DNA of 64,000 nt from a virus. The translations under genes were made by a program, and so were the position numbers. The stretch is taken from the IMG/VR virus record IMGVR_UViG_3300045972_000152, positions 1-64,000 of that record. One strand, 5' to 3'. The stretch's first letter is position 1; each line of letters opens with the position of its first letter. Below the pieces are notes generated by a model. That model saw nothing but the letters and a program-made list of their open reading frames with translations. It made no database searches and was not told the DNA's origin. This document shows, one piece after another, positions 25,049-34,131 of this stretch.

Positions 25049-25414
25049 TTAAGACCTGAGTTGCAAACTGTAGGTAACCGCTACACCACCGGGAGCAAGT
25101 GGAGTGCAGTTAATCACCTGCCATACCTCCCCACTCATGATAACTATATGTTCGGGTAAGGGCCTCACGGCTAAACCGGAAGCCGATATCAAAATCTTCT
25201 TATCACCGTTCTGAATCACGGTGCCGTCAACTTCACTAAGCTTATACTCCTCAGCGATACCCTTTATCGGGTAGTCGGTAGTTACAGGGTCAGCCGTTAA
25301 GCGAGTATCCGGGTCATAGGCACCCGGAGTAATGACCCGGAGGGTCATGGCCTGTCCGTACTTGGCAATGAGTTTCTTAGCGACACCATCGCGCTGTCTT
25401 TCGTAGAATCCCAT
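25049..25414 (-). CDS. head-closure/head-tail connector protein (121 aa)
   Basis: A small beta-barrel-like protein with a YGQAMTLRV strand, AEEYKLSEVDGTVIQNGDKKILI and a final WQVINCTPLAPGG strand. This is the pattern of stopper or head-closure proteins of the gp16/gpFII type. TAATG overlap with the preceding adaptor gene. Assignment rests on pattern plus position. Confidence 0.65.
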   Translation of the reverse strand: MGFYERQRDGVAKKLIAKYGQAMTLRVITPGAYDPDTRLTADPVTTDYPIKGIAEEYKLSEVDGTVIQNGDKKILISASGLAVRPLPEHIVIMSGEVWQVINCTPLAPGGVAVTYSLQLRS

Positions 25415-25839
25415 TAGCTTTGCCCTATATCGTTACCATCGTCAATCAATCCGCCGATGCTGTAGTTACTACCGGTGTTGTCGGTCATGCCGTCACTGAA
25501 TATGGATGATCCGGGTATTGCCCCGGTAACTGTCAACGTTCTGCGGCGGGAAGCTTCCCGCTTGAGTTCTGCCGCCAGCTTGGAGTACGCCACGGCTCGC
25601 CCGTTTGCTTGTTCCCAAATTGGGCCTATCTTAACCATGTCAGCCTGAGTTGCAAAAAAGGCCGATACGGATAAAGCCACCTGTGCGGCGGCGGCGAAGA
25701 GATTCGTGTATTGGAGAAGGGACCATGCTATCTCTTCATCCTGAACAAGAGGCGCGTCCGCTTGGGTATCACCAACAAGGAAGCGGATTGCGTCCTTGCC
25801 GTTCTCGTTCAGTTTCGTCAGGTCATAAGTCCATGCCAT
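25414..25839 (-). CDS. head-tail adaptor protein (141 aa)
   Basis: The start IRFLVGDTQADAPLVQDEEI followed by an Ala-rich helical core is characteristic of phage head-tail adaptors of the gp6/gp15 type. It has a flexible Gly/Ser/Asp C-terminus. AGAGG precedes the ATG. It would dock on the portal ring. Confidence 0.65.
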   Translation of the reverse strand: MAWTYDLTKLNENGKDAIRFLVGDTQADAPLVQDEEIAWSLLQYTNLFAAAAQVALSVSAFFATQADMVKIGPIWEQANGRAVAYSKLAAELKREASRRRTLTVTGAIPGSSIFSDGMTDNTGSNYSIGGLIDDGNDIGQS

Positions 25840-25892
25840 GATAGTAACCTCTTGGGGGCGGAAACCCGCCCCCTTGATGAAGTTGTTGATGG

Positions 25893-26360
25893 TTACGGTT
25901 TGTAATCCCCGGCAACGGTCTTGCGGGAGACTGCGATGATTCCGAGGCTGGGAAGGCTGGCACCCACGTACAAGAGTACGGGGGTTGCGTCATCCAGAAG
26001 GGCAATGGTCGCGGTACCGTCCGACTTGGTGATGATTCGGAATGCCTTGTTGGCGGTCAGTGCGCCGAGGGAGAGGCCGTTGGCTGCTTTGACCCCTGCC
26101 GAGGTGTTGGGGGCGGCTGCGGCCAAGGTAGAGCCATCAGCGTTATCGGAGAGCCACACGTCCATTGCCCACGCACCCGGAATGATATTTCCGTCCGAGT
26201 CGCAGACCTGAACTTGCACTTCTGCGCCGTACTGGGTTGCACTCTGAGCGTAGGAAAAAAGAAGCTGGGTCGGGATCATCGGAGCCTTCCCCAGTTTCAA
26301 CTCATCGGCTGCAATTGCCCCTCTCCACCGTTGTACGAAACCTGTCTTCTTGGAACCCAT
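25893..26360 (-). CDS. probable abundant head or decoration protein (155 aa)
   Basis: A beta-rich Ala/Gly/Asp protein (VQVQVCDSDG, AAAAPNTSAG) without catalytic motifs. ATG 26360 is preferred over GTG 26369 because AGGTG then sits at normal distance. Its leader carries the ACAAATCCA element found only before the capsid and decoration genes, which suggests high expression in the virion. Its exact role, a second decoration or a connector protein, is unknown. Confidence 0.55.
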   Translation of the reverse strand: MGSKKTGFVQRWRGAIAADELKLGKAPMIPTQLLFSYAQSATQYGAEVQVQVCDSDGNIIPGAWAMDVWLSDNADGSTLAAAAPNTSAGVKAANGLSLGALTANKAFRIITKSDGTATIALLDDATPVLLYVGASLPSLGIIAVSRKTVAGDYKP

Positions 26361-26395
26361 TGATATCACCTACCTTTGTTTTGGATTTGTGATTC

Positions 26396-27001
26396 TTACT
26401 CGCCGGGGGCGAGGTGAGCGAGGAGTCCGAGTTCAGTCATCAAATCCCAGACGCCGGGGAAGTCCGCTTCGAAGAGGCCCTTATCTTCGTCCGCGATAGT
26501 GGAAGACACGTTGTTCTCGTCATCGAGGCCGACAAGGGCGGAAGCGGCTTTTACAGCTTCGCTAAGTTCCGCTTCCGGCAGTTCGATGTTGACAGCGGGA
26601 TCAAGCTTCAAAATCCCGTTCAGGGCGTTCGCAACGTCCTGAAGCTTACCGAGGGTTGCGGCGGGGTCCGTTCCGGCCTCAGAAGCGGTTTTTTCGCCGC
26701 CTTCGGGGCTTCCCTGTTCGCCGGTAGAGGTTTCGGGGGCCGGGGCGGGAGTTGTTTTGCTTCCGCCCCGCTTTGCCGACTTGGTTTCGGTCTGAGTTTC
26801 CGATGTACGAGCGGAAACCTCTTCGCTCTCAAGCGGCCCAAACCATTCGATTTTGTGCTCAACATGGAGCGCCATTCTGTTTCTCAGGGGCCATTCCATG
26901 ACCATTTCAGGGGTTAGGACGCCGTCCTTGATGAACGTCATCCCTCCCCCCTTAAAAGGCCGCAGGACGCGCCCCCCGTACTCACCGTAATTTTGGCTCA
27001 T
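26396..27001 (-). CDS. virion-region protein with acidic/Pro linker (201 aa)
   Basis: An N-terminal domain of about 55 residues (LTPEMVMEWPLRNRMAL) is followed by a Ser/Thr/Lys/Pro/Glu-rich linker and a C-terminal helical domain containing the repeated LPEAELSEAVKAA type. AAAGGAGG site. It lies between capsid and connector genes. No family is recognised; a head-stabilising or linker role is inferred. Confidence 0.55.
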   Translation of the reverse strand: MSQNYGEYGGRVLRPFKGGGMTFIKDGVLTPEMVMEWPLRNRMALHVEHKIEWFGPLESEEVSARTSETQTETKSAKRGGSKTTPAPAPETSTGEQGSPEGGEKTASEAGTDPAATLGKLQDVANALNGILKLDPAVNIELPEAELSEAVKAASALVGLDDENNVSSTIADEDKGLFEADFPGVWDLMTELGLLAHLAPGE

Positions 27002-27017
27002 CGGGGGTTACCTCCTT

Positions 27018-27980
27018 TTAGGCTACCGTGGCAGAGAAGAAGTAGCCCATGTCGGAAGCCACCTGTTTCATCGCCAGCGCCATTTCGTTTTCGACACGTT
27101 CCGATTTCAGATGCTGCATACGGAAACGAGCCGAGGTGATACCGGCGTTGTTCAGGCCAGTGAGGCCAGCCCACGAGAAGATGTATCCGGCAGTCGGCTG
27201 GAGCAGGGACGGCGAGGGAGCCGAGTAGCACAGGAGGCAGCACTTCGGAGCAACCATCGCCATGACCGGATTGGCAACGGTTTCGTCAGAAGTGGAGTAC
27301 ACCGCCTGAGATACCACGTAATCCTTGACTTCGAAGTACGCCGCCAGCATGTCGGCGGTGACGCTCGCCTTGCCGCTGATAGCGAAACGCTGAAGGATGA
27401 GCGGGTGTTTCTTCAGGGCTTCGTGGGTGTAGATGTCCACGACCATCTTGTTCGGCGCGTAGCCGGTGTTGTTGAGGATTTTCAAGCGTGCGTTCTTGGT
27501 ATCCTCAGCGGGGTCGGAACCGGCTTCGTCGTCCCACTGGGTGAAGTTGACGCCGCCGGTAGCATCCGTACCCCAGACGCCGGTTTTCATGAAGGCATCC
27601 ATGAACAGACGCTCGCGTCGGATGAGAAGCTGGTTCATGCAGAACTGCGATGCATCGCGGAAAGGGTCAATCCCGGCGTCGGAGTTGGCAACGGTATCGT
27701 CATCAACATCCTTGTGGAATGCCCACTTGTCGCAGTAGTAGGCATCAGTGCCGAGCTTGTACCCGGAACCTGCGGACTCGGTACCCGGAGCACGCATCTG
27801 CGCCTGATCCCGGAAGAAGGCCCCTTTTTCGTAGGTCCAGTATTTGTTGCTCTGCTTGTCCACCGGCACGATGGGAAACACCTTATCGGCGATGAAGTTG
27901 CTTGCGTCCTGAACGTAGGCCACCGAAATGTTGGTAAGGGCTACGTCAATATGGACATCGCTAACGGACGGTTGCGGCAT
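27018..27980 (-). CDS. major capsid protein
   Basis: 320 residues with the features of a short HK97-fold capsid. N-terminal strand: IDVALTNISVAYVQDASNFIADKVFP; then a charged loop with YEKGAFFRDQ, a spine helix with RDASQFCMNQLLIRRERLF, and PNKMVVDIYTHEAL plus a C-terminal beta domain. There is no delta domain of scaffold length at the N-terminus, which fits the separate scaffold-like gene. AAGGGGG site and an ACAAATCCA leader element indicate high expression. Next to the DUF2190-like decoration gene, as is common. Confidence 0.88.
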   Translation of the reverse strand: MPQPSVSDVHIDVALTNISVAYVQDASNFIADKVFPIVPVDKQSNKYWTYEKGAFFRDQAQMRAPGTESAGSGYKLGTDAYYCDKWAFHKDVDDDTVANSDAGIDPFRDASQFCMNQLLIRRERLFMDAFMKTGVWGTDATGGVNFTQWDDEAGSDPAEDTKNARLKILNNTGYAPNKMVVDIYTHEALKKHPLILQRFAISGKASVTADMLAAYFEVKDYVVSQAVYSTSDETVANPVMAMVAPKCCLLCYSAPSPSLLQPTAGYIFSWAGLTGLNNAGITSARFRMQHLKSERVENEMALAMKQVASDMGYFFSATVA

Positions 27981-28022
27981 AGTCTCAATCCCCCTTTAAT
28001 GGATTTGTGAAGCTGTTGGTTG

Positions 28023-28412
28023 TTATGCTTTGGTTGCGCCAGTTGCGTGGCCGATGAGGATAGTTGCCAGTTTTCCGGCAGCAGCTCCGATGAGTACCAC
28101 ACCGGCAACCGCCTTGTTGGCTGCATAGGCGATTGCTGCGCCGTTGGCGTCCGACTGCACGTAGGCCCCGGCTGCGAGATCGGCGGCACCCACGATTACC
28201 TTGCTGACGCCGGTCACCATGATTTCCCCCGGCTTGCCGGATTTCGGCTTGTCCTGAAGTACGCCGATTGCCGGTTCGCCGGATACGCTGCACACGACGA
28301 ATTCAGCATCGTTGCCGCTCGACTTCATGAAGCGGAACTGCTTGGCACCATCGGAATAGTCCGCAGCCGCTTTCATGAAACCGACTTTGAATCCCGGTTG
28401 TTCGATTGCCAT
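28023..28412 (-). CDS. capsid decoration/cement protein (DUF2190-like)
   Basis: 129 residues, Ala/Gly/Val-rich, with GEPAIGVLQDKPKSG and VKVIVGAADLAAGAYVQSD-like strands typical of the DUF2190 family that decorates capsids. It lies between the scaffold-like gene and the major capsid and shares the same leader element. No catalytic residues. Confidence 0.78.
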   Translation of the reverse strand: MAIEQPGFKVGFMKAAADYSDGAKQFRFMKSSGNDAEFVVCSVSGEPAIGVLQDKPKSGKPGEIMVTGVSKVIVGAADLAAGAYVQSDANGAAIAYAANKAVAGVVLIGAAAGKLATILIGHATGATKA

Positions 28413-28471
28413 TTCTTCTTTCCCCCTTTACTTGGATTTGTTGATGGTTACTGGAAGGCGCCACACGCCGG

Positions 28472-29512
28472 TTACTTGCGTTCTGCGAGGTACTCCGTGC
28501 GGAGTTCGTGGTCGGTGTCGTAAACGTGGGTCCACGCCTTTTCGATGGTGCCGAGGGTGGGGTTGGTCTTCAACTCCTCCTTGGCCTTCTGGGTGATCTT
28601 GTCGGCGGCGGTGACACCGTTGGTGTTATCACCGTTATCGCGGCCAGCTTCTTTGAAGAGGCCACCGGTCTTGATACGTGCATCAGCGGCCTTCAAAACA
28701 TCGAAGACCTTACCGGCGAGGTCTTTGTCCTTCTTGGCGATGGACTTCAGGAGGTCACCGATTTCCTCCACCTTGCCGACCGTGCCGATTGCAGCGGCCT
28801 TCCCGATGTATTCGCGGGTCAGTTCGCCGTCCTGCATCTTTTCGATGAGTTCGCTGTCCGCTTCGGCTTTTTCCACGATTGCCAGCAGGGCCGGAGACAG
28901 GGCCGACTTGTCGATGGCGGCTTCCTTGGTGGTCGGCATTTTCTGGCCGCAGGTCTTGCAGGTTTCCCCGGCAACGGGTTTGGCCTTCAGGGTTTCGACT
29001 TCGCCCTTCAGGGTTGCGTTTTCGGACTTCAGTGCGGTTACTTCGGCCTGTGCGTCATCGCGTTCTTTCGTGATCTTTGCCAACGGCATGTTCTCATCCC
29101 CCTTTGTGAGTGTGGTCATTGCTTCGCAGAACTGGGCAATGGTTGCTTGAATCATTGATGTTTTGTCAGCGGAGGGGTCATTGACAATGGAAGATATCGA
29201 ATCCTCCAAAGTGTAGACCAAATCCCACATCTGACTACGAATTTCGCGGTTGGCGACTATTACATCGAACATGACCGCATCACCATCGCCTTTAACGATG
29301 AGGTCTTTGTTTTCGTGGAGCCACTTAGCAAGAGCTTCTTCCTGCTCGTTACCAACGTACTCCTTGCCAAGGGAGATAATGGAAGGTTCACGTTTGATCT
29401 TCAGCAGCACAACGTCTGCTTCCGGGTTATCTCCGTTGCCCACGAACGATATCTCGTTCAGGACCACCTTGGACAGCCGCTCTTTCGGGGTTACTGCCGT
29501 TGTCCTCGCCAT
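28472..29512 (-). CDS. scaffold-like protein with MARTT N-terminus (346 aa)
   Basis: Follows the protease gene directly. It begins with the MARTTAVTPK peptide shared with terminase and portal proteins, then LNEISFVGNGDNPEADVVLLK, a segment resembling the end of XkdF-type prohead proteases. A central coiled coil with Lys/Glu heptads (about 140-180), a CKTCGQK knuckle near 187 and a long charged helical C-terminus follow. This is the make-up of phage scaffolds. GGAGGC precedes ATG. A protease-scaffold split from an ancestral fused gene is a reasonable inference. Confidence 0.65.
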   Translation of the reverse strand: MARTTAVTPKERLSKVVLNEISFVGNGDNPEADVVLLKIKREPSIISLGKEYVGNEQEEALAKWLHENKDLIVKGDGDAVMFDVIVANREIRSQMWDLVYTLEDSISSIVNDPSADKTSMIQATIAQFCEAMTTLTKGDENMPLAKITKERDDAQAEVTALKSENATLKGEVETLKAKPVAGETCKTCGQKMPTTKEAAIDKSALSPALLAIVEKAEADSELIEKMQDGELTREYIGKAAAIGTVGKVEEIGDLLKSIAKKDKDLAGKVFDVLKAADARIKTGGLFKEAGRDNGDNTNGVTAADKITQKAKEELKTNPTLGTIEKAWTHVYDTDHELRTEYLAERK

Positions 29513-29513
29513 G

Positions 29514-29945
29514 TTATAGTGCCTCCACTTTTCCGGTACCGCCGATACTGAACATCGACAGTCCGCCTTTTTCGCCCTTCAGGCCCTTCTGCACTTTCTC
29601 AAGAAGGTCAGGGTCGTTGATCCTCATTCCGATGAACCATGCCTCAATCGGCTCACCATCTTTCATCAGTTCGATGCCAAGAGCGTCCTGAACGTCCTGA
29701 TCGAAGACCAAGGACTCAACTAACTCTGCCGCCCCCTGAGTTTCAGAATCGTGGCTTTCAGCCCCGATACGGCAGTCAGTCACGAATTGATGGGCAGTTT
29801 TTCGAACTTCGTCGATACCCCAAATCTGCTTGGAGTGGTCAACTACCGGCTCACCGCCCTTCTTGGACACATAAGCAAACCCGTAGGCAACCTTTGTATC
29901 CTCTGCAACTTTCGTAATCCTGAATGTCTTTTGAACATTAGCCAT
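29514..29945 (-). CDS. XkdF-like prohead protease
   Basis: 143 residues with the S78_2/XkdF pattern. A GFAYVSKKGGEPVVDHS strand leads into HQFVTDCRIGAESHDSETQG (His candidate), LVESLVFDQDVQDALGI, WFIGMRINDPDLLEKVQKG and a final FSIGGTGKV. This family matures the head. It sits after the late promoter-like element at 29990 and just before the scaffold-like gene. AAAGGAG site. Confidence 0.78.
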   Translation of the reverse strand: MANVQKTFRITKVAEDTKVAYGFAYVSKKGGEPVVDHSKQIWGIDEVRKTAHQFVTDCRIGAESHDSETQGAAELVESLVFDQDVQDALGIELMKDGEPIEAWFIGMRINDPDLLEKVQKGLKGEKGGLSMFSIGGTGKVEAL

Positions 29946-29989
29946 GTCTGCTATCTCCTTTGACTGTTGATGCCCTTACGTTATATTTT

Positions 29990-30027
29990 TATTTTAGTGA
30001 ACCAAATGTTCATTTTCGCCTTTTGTG
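29990..30027 (-). promoter_or_regulatory. candidate phage late promoter, copy B
   Basis: On the minus strand it reads CACAAAAG, five bases, AATGAACA, nine bases, CTAAAATA, ending 45 bases before the protease ATG. The first two blocks and their spacing are identical to the copy before the small terminase. A TAAAAT -10-like hexamer is included but no sigma70 -35 is seen. Confidence 0.6.
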
Positions 30028-30032
30028 TCTAT

Positions 30033-31037
30033 TTAAAATTTATTACCAATTTGTCCTATCACAAGTACACAACGACAGTTAATAAATCCGGGGTTACGGG
30101 TGCCGGGACCGGTCACTAAACCATGGGGTGTGACAAAGTAACCTCCGATTTTTACACCGTTTGGATTCATCGAAGGAATGGGTTGGTGGGTTTGGCGTAC
30201 CCGTGCATCACCAGCAGTCAACCAAAACTGTCGATCTATCTCGTCACTCAAGAATCCAGCATCCCGCGCTTGCTGCCAAAGTTCAAGCTGGCCGTTATTG
30301 ACGGCGTTAAGAGATTCGGTACGTGCAATATCAAGTGCGCGCTTATTCACCAAAGAGACATAATACCGTTCAACTAGATTATCTATTTCAGCATCAGAAA
30401 GGTGACCTATTTTCATGTGCCTACGAATAACAGATTGATCCACCGCGCTCAAACGTCTTTCATCAGGAGGGGTAAAACCGAGTATCTGTCTGGTTTCAAG
30501 TTGTCGCCTGAAGTTCATGACCGCAATGGCCTGAGAATCGGTCAACCCGATAAGTTGTCGTATCTCATAAACCTGCTTCGCAGGAGGAAGGTTGTCAGCC
30601 AAAGAACGGGCAATAAGCGACCTCACCCCTTGCTTAGTGGTATCGGTAATCTCCTGCACCATTTCTGCTCCGTCCTTGACCATAAAGTTAACGGCTCGCT
30701 GGTTCAAGGAGTTGAAGGCCAACGCTGTTTGAATCGGTAGTGGAAGTCCCGATAATGCTGTTATCGCTCCTACACTAAAAACGTCACGGGTCAGTTCAGT
30801 GAACACATAATGAGTTGGACCCATACCGATACCAAATAGCAGATTAGACAAATCATCAACATGAGTAGCTGCAATTGCCGCATCAGTATCCCCATTTGAC
30901 AACGCAACAGAAAGCGCATCAACATCAACTAGCTTGGAGCGCAGTTCGTTAATAGCCTGAACGGCGGCTGTCTTCAGCTTGGGTACCTGAGAATCAGCCG
31001 CCGCAAGAATTACCGCCTCTTTAGTCTTATCGGACAT
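30033..31037 (-). CDS. Mu gpF-like minor head protein
   Basis: 334 residues; helical N-terminal two thirds and a C-terminal Mu F domain with ARTESLNAVNNGQ, DARVRQTHQPI, TPHGLVTGPG and NCRCVLVI. The family is injected or bound near the portal in many phages. It overlaps the portal gene by 11 bases. The C-terminus lacks any toxin or transferase fusion. Confidence 0.85.
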   Translation of the reverse strand: MSDKTKEAVILAAADSQVPKLKTAAVQAINELRSKLVDVDALSVALSNGDTDAAIAATHVDDLSNLLFGIGMGPTHYVFTELTRDVFSVGAITALSGLPLPIQTALAFNSLNQRAVNFMVKDGAEMVQEITDTTKQGVRSLIARSLADNLPPAKQVYEIRQLIGLTDSQAIAVMNFRRQLETRQILGFTPPDERRLSAVDQSVIRRHMKIGHLSDAEIDNLVERYYVSLVNKRALDIARTESLNAVNNGQLELWQQARDAGFLSDEIDRQFWLTAGDARVRQTHQPIPSMNPNGVKIGGYFVTPHGLVTGPGTRNPGFINCRCVLVIGQIGNKF

Positions 31038-32526
31038 GTCGCTTCACCGCTCCGATCTTGGTACTTCCGGATGTCCTCTTCTGTCCTTTTCCCGGCTTGC
31101 CCTGAACTGTCTTATCACCACCCCCCGGATTGTTGTTGTTAACGTTGCCGTTTGTGGCAGCAAGGTTACCGGCTTCAATCCGCTGTTCGATGAAGTCCAT
31201 GGGAGTGATTTCCTCTTCCGGGTCGGAAGGGATATCCAGAACCTCACGAATCTTAGTTTCGACAGTCTTATCAGGAATAAGAGCACCTACGCCAACGAGT
31301 TTGTAGATAGCGTCAATGAACTTGGACATTTCGGCTTTCTCGATATCTCCCGGAACTAGAGTCGGCCAATACTCAGGTTCGATGTCGTTAACCATCATCA
31401 ACTGCGGAATTGCCTTTTTATTGAAGACGCTGGCAATTCCGTCAAGCCACGCTCCAAGACTTATAGCGAAGAGGTCCGTCTTATCGCTCGACAGGGCGAA
31501 AGAACCAACTTTACTTTGACCTAGAAAGATAAAGTCGGCCACAACCGTCATGGCAATTCGCTTATCATAACGGTCAACTATCTGGCTGGTGTCGAACTGC
31601 CGCTGGCCCCCGGTGCTCAGAAGTTCAAGCTTGTAAAGCTCATTTCCGTCCGCATCGTAAACAAGCGGAAAGATAACGCCCTCCTGCTCATCACGGCGAA
31701 TGTTCGTGGCAAGAGCCTTGAGAGAGAGGAGGGTTGCTTTTTCTTCGGGGGTAGCGTCTTCAGCAAGAAGACTTGCCGGAACCTTGATAACTACCAGACC
31801 GGCTAGGTCGCGCTCAATACCGATACCCTCAATCTCCTCAATCCGTTTCTTGAACAGCCAAGAACGGTAACTGTTACGAAGAATAGAACGACCCATCGGA
31901 CTGTTCTTATAAGACTGCGTGCGAAACAGAAGAACTTTATCCATCGGTATTTTGACTTTCGTACCAATGGGAGGCAACTGTTCGATGGCAACCAAATCAC
32001 CGTAGGTGTTGCTATTCGGGTCGGTGTCGAAAATCCATTGCCAGATAGTTTCCTGAGCGCGAAGAGGGAGTTTGCGCCAGCCGATCTTACCGTCATTGAA
32101 TTTACTGTGATAGGATGGATTGCTTTCCTTTACTCCCCCGCGTACCTTATAGACTGTCTCAAGAGGCGCAAAGCCAAAAGTTAGCATGGAAAGGATTTCA
32201 GATATCATATCCTCCCAAGAATGTTCCATATCACCCATACACTCGGTCAGGAAGTCAGCGGCCTCAACTGCAAACGCCTCATTGCTGGCCGGTGTGGACT
32301 TCCACTTGACCCTACGAAGCAGCTTTTCGATAACAAAAAAGATTGCTCCGATGGTGGGATCGTTGTCCCGCATTTCGGCGTAGACTTTGATACCTTTTAG
32401 CCCCGCTAACTGCTTTAGGAACTCTTCGGATATCTGATTACCGAAAATACGAAGTCCAGTGGAACCTATCTCCCGCATACTAGCTGCGGGACGCGACTTG
32501 GGGGATACTGCTGTAGTTCTAGCCAT
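31027..32526 (-). CDS. portal protein (DUF935/Mu gp29-like)
   Basis: 499 residues that form the dodecameric DNA channel. Visible are the MARTTAVSPK N-terminal peptide, DNDPTIGAIFFVIEKLLRRV, a TFGFAPLETVYK wing segment, FRTQSYKNSPMGRSILRNSYRSW before the stem, and a disordered Asn/Gly/Lys tail. Begins two bases after the large terminase stop behind AGGAGC. Order and length fit the portal role well. Confidence 0.87.
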   Translation of the reverse strand: MARTTAVSPKSRPAASMREIGSTGLRIFGNQISEEFLKQLAGLKGIKVYAEMRDNDPTIGAIFFVIEKLLRRVKWKSTPASNEAFAVEAADFLTECMGDMEHSWEDMISEILSMLTFGFAPLETVYKVRGGVKESNPSYHSKFNDGKIGWRKLPLRAQETIWQWIFDTDPNSNTYGDLVAIEQLPPIGTKVKIPMDKVLLFRTQSYKNSPMGRSILRNSYRSWLFKKRIEEIEGIGIERDLAGLVVIKVPASLLAEDATPEEKATLLSLKALATNIRRDEQEGVIFPLVYDADGNELYKLELLSTGGQRQFDTSQIVDRYDKRIAMTVVADFIFLGQSKVGSFALSSDKTDLFAISLGAWLDGIASVFNKKAIPQLMMVNDIEPEYWPTLVPGDIEKAEMSKFIDAIYKLVGVGALIPDKTVETKIREVLDIPSDPEEEITPMDFIEQRIEAGNLAATNGNVNNNNPGGGDKTVQGKPGKGQKRTSGSTKIGAVKRHVR

Positions 32527-32528
32527 GG

Positions 32529-34130
32529 TTACACGCTCCTAAAGATGTTGGTTTTGGTCAAATCAGCAAAATGGGGAGAGGCGATTGTCGGGCCGCGTTG
32601 TCTACGCTCGCGTACCCGTTTTAGATACATACTCATGGGGTCGATTGTATCATCATGTTCACCCATGGGGAACTGCATACATTCCTCTTCGAAAGGTTGT
32701 ATCCAGTTAGCATGTAGTTTGCCTTCGGGAATTTCCACATAACAAGTGGCATCTTCAGGAATCCAAACCGTACCAGCTTCGATAGCTATGGACTCGTTTT
32801 CCATACGAACTGTTTTGCTGAAGGAACCGGGGTCGATACCGATAATATTGAATTTAGTTTCCTCCTTTAAACAGGCAATGAGAGCTATGCCGGAAGACTT
32901 ATCCTCTATCAGTATTTCATGTGGACGCCATATCTGGCAAAGGTTCTTTGCTTGGCGCTTCAGCTCGGGGAAAGCGCACTTCTTTCGCCACATATAAATG
33001 AGATAGTAGCCAGTAGCAGTTTCGACCCAGACCTCACACACCGAATAGTCGTTAAGCTCGTTCTCTTTGCTGGCAGTATCGAATACTAGAGATATCCGTT
33101 TCCACGATTTTCGGTCAGGGGCAACCTTCCACCGCTTGAAGCTCAACATTGGGATGATGCCGCCCTCACGGGGGGAGGGACGTTGTTGCAACTGACCGGC
33201 AGAGGCGTAGGTACCGAGTGCCTGTTTGAGTACGTTTATCTCAGGACGGCCAAAGCGTTCCGGCCAAAGCAGTTCACCCTCTTCCTTCCGGGGGTCACCC
33301 TTCCAGCCGTGAAAAGTTCTTAGGCTCATCTTGCGTTTACTTTCAAGCTCGTACTCAGCCGGAAGTATCAAGTAGGTATATTCATCGCCATACTTACGCA
33401 TGATATGACCAGATAGATCAAGATAATGTGTTCTCTGCTGAATAGATACCAGCACCCCGGTCTTAGGGTCGTTGAAACGAGACTGCATTGCCTCATCGAA
33501 CCAGTTGTTCGTGGCCGTTCTGGTTGTTTCGGATTCGGCCTCACGCACGTTGTTAGCGTCATCAATGATGATGTAGTCGCCGCCCTCTCCGGTTGCCGTA
33601 CCGTCAACAGAGGTAGCGATTCGGTAGCCGCCTTTATCGTTATCGAACCTTACCTTGGTATTCTGGTCCGAGGTAAGCCTAACAAGGTTACCCCAGCGTT
33701 CTTGATATAGTGGACTGTCAATGATACGGCGGCACTTCACACCGTCACGAATGGAGAGCGAATGCGCGTAAGACGCGAAAAGAAACTGAAGCGCCGGTTT
33801 CTTTATCCACGCCCACGCGGGAAAACCTACGGAGATACCGAGAGATTTCATGTGGCGGGGAGGGATATTGATAAGCAAACGCCGTATATCACCAGTAAGT
33901 GTAGCGCTCATGTGCTCGCAGATGGCGTCGATATGCCAGCCATGGACATAGGGGTGCGGGTCAATCGCCGTCCACATTTGGCGCAGGAAGTGAGACAGGG
34001 ACTTTTCGGCTAATACCTTGTCTATTACCTCAGTCGGAGTGCTAAGGAGCCTTCTTGCCCTTAGAATGTCCTCTGAAGTAAGCTCTACTTGCGGGGCCTG
34101 TTGACGGCTTACGGGTGTCGTTCTTGACAT
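32529..34130 (-). CDS. terL: terminase large subunit
   Basis: Packaging motor ATPase and nuclease of 533 residues. Walker A is the PPRHMKS form (90-96), Walker B is YIIIDDAN near 185-192, and the coupling segment includes SIQQRTHYLDLSG. The RNase H-like nuclease domain shows LVFDTASKENELNDYS near 345 and IEDKSSG. The N-terminus MSRTTPVSRQ is a variant of the shared MARTT peptide. AGGAG site. It follows the small subunit after one base. Confidence 0.93.
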   Translation of the reverse strand: MSRTTPVSRQQAPQVELTSEDILRARRLLSTPTEVIDKVLAEKSLSHFLRQMWTAIDPHPYVHGWHIDAICEHMSATLTGDIRRLLINIPPRHMKSLGISVGFPAWAWIKKPALQFLFASYAHSLSIRDGVKCRRIIDSPLYQERWGNLVRLTSDQNTKVRFDNDKGGYRIATSVDGTATGEGGDYIIIDDANNVREAESETTRTATNNWFDEAMQSRFNDPKTGVLVSIQQRTHYLDLSGHIMRKYGDEYTYLILPAEYELESKRKMSLRTFHGWKGDPRKEEGELLWPERFGRPEINVLKQALGTYASAGQLQQRPSPREGGIIPMLSFKRWKVAPDRKSWKRISLVFDTASKENELNDYSVCEVWVETATGYYLIYMWRKKCAFPELKRQAKNLCQIWRPHEILIEDKSSGIALIACLKEETKFNIIGIDPGSFSKTVRMENESIAIEAGTVWIPEDATCYVEIPEGKLHANWIQPFEEECMQFPMGEHDDTIDPMSMYLKRVRERRQRGPTIASPHFADLTKTNIFRSV

Positions 34131-34131
34131 G

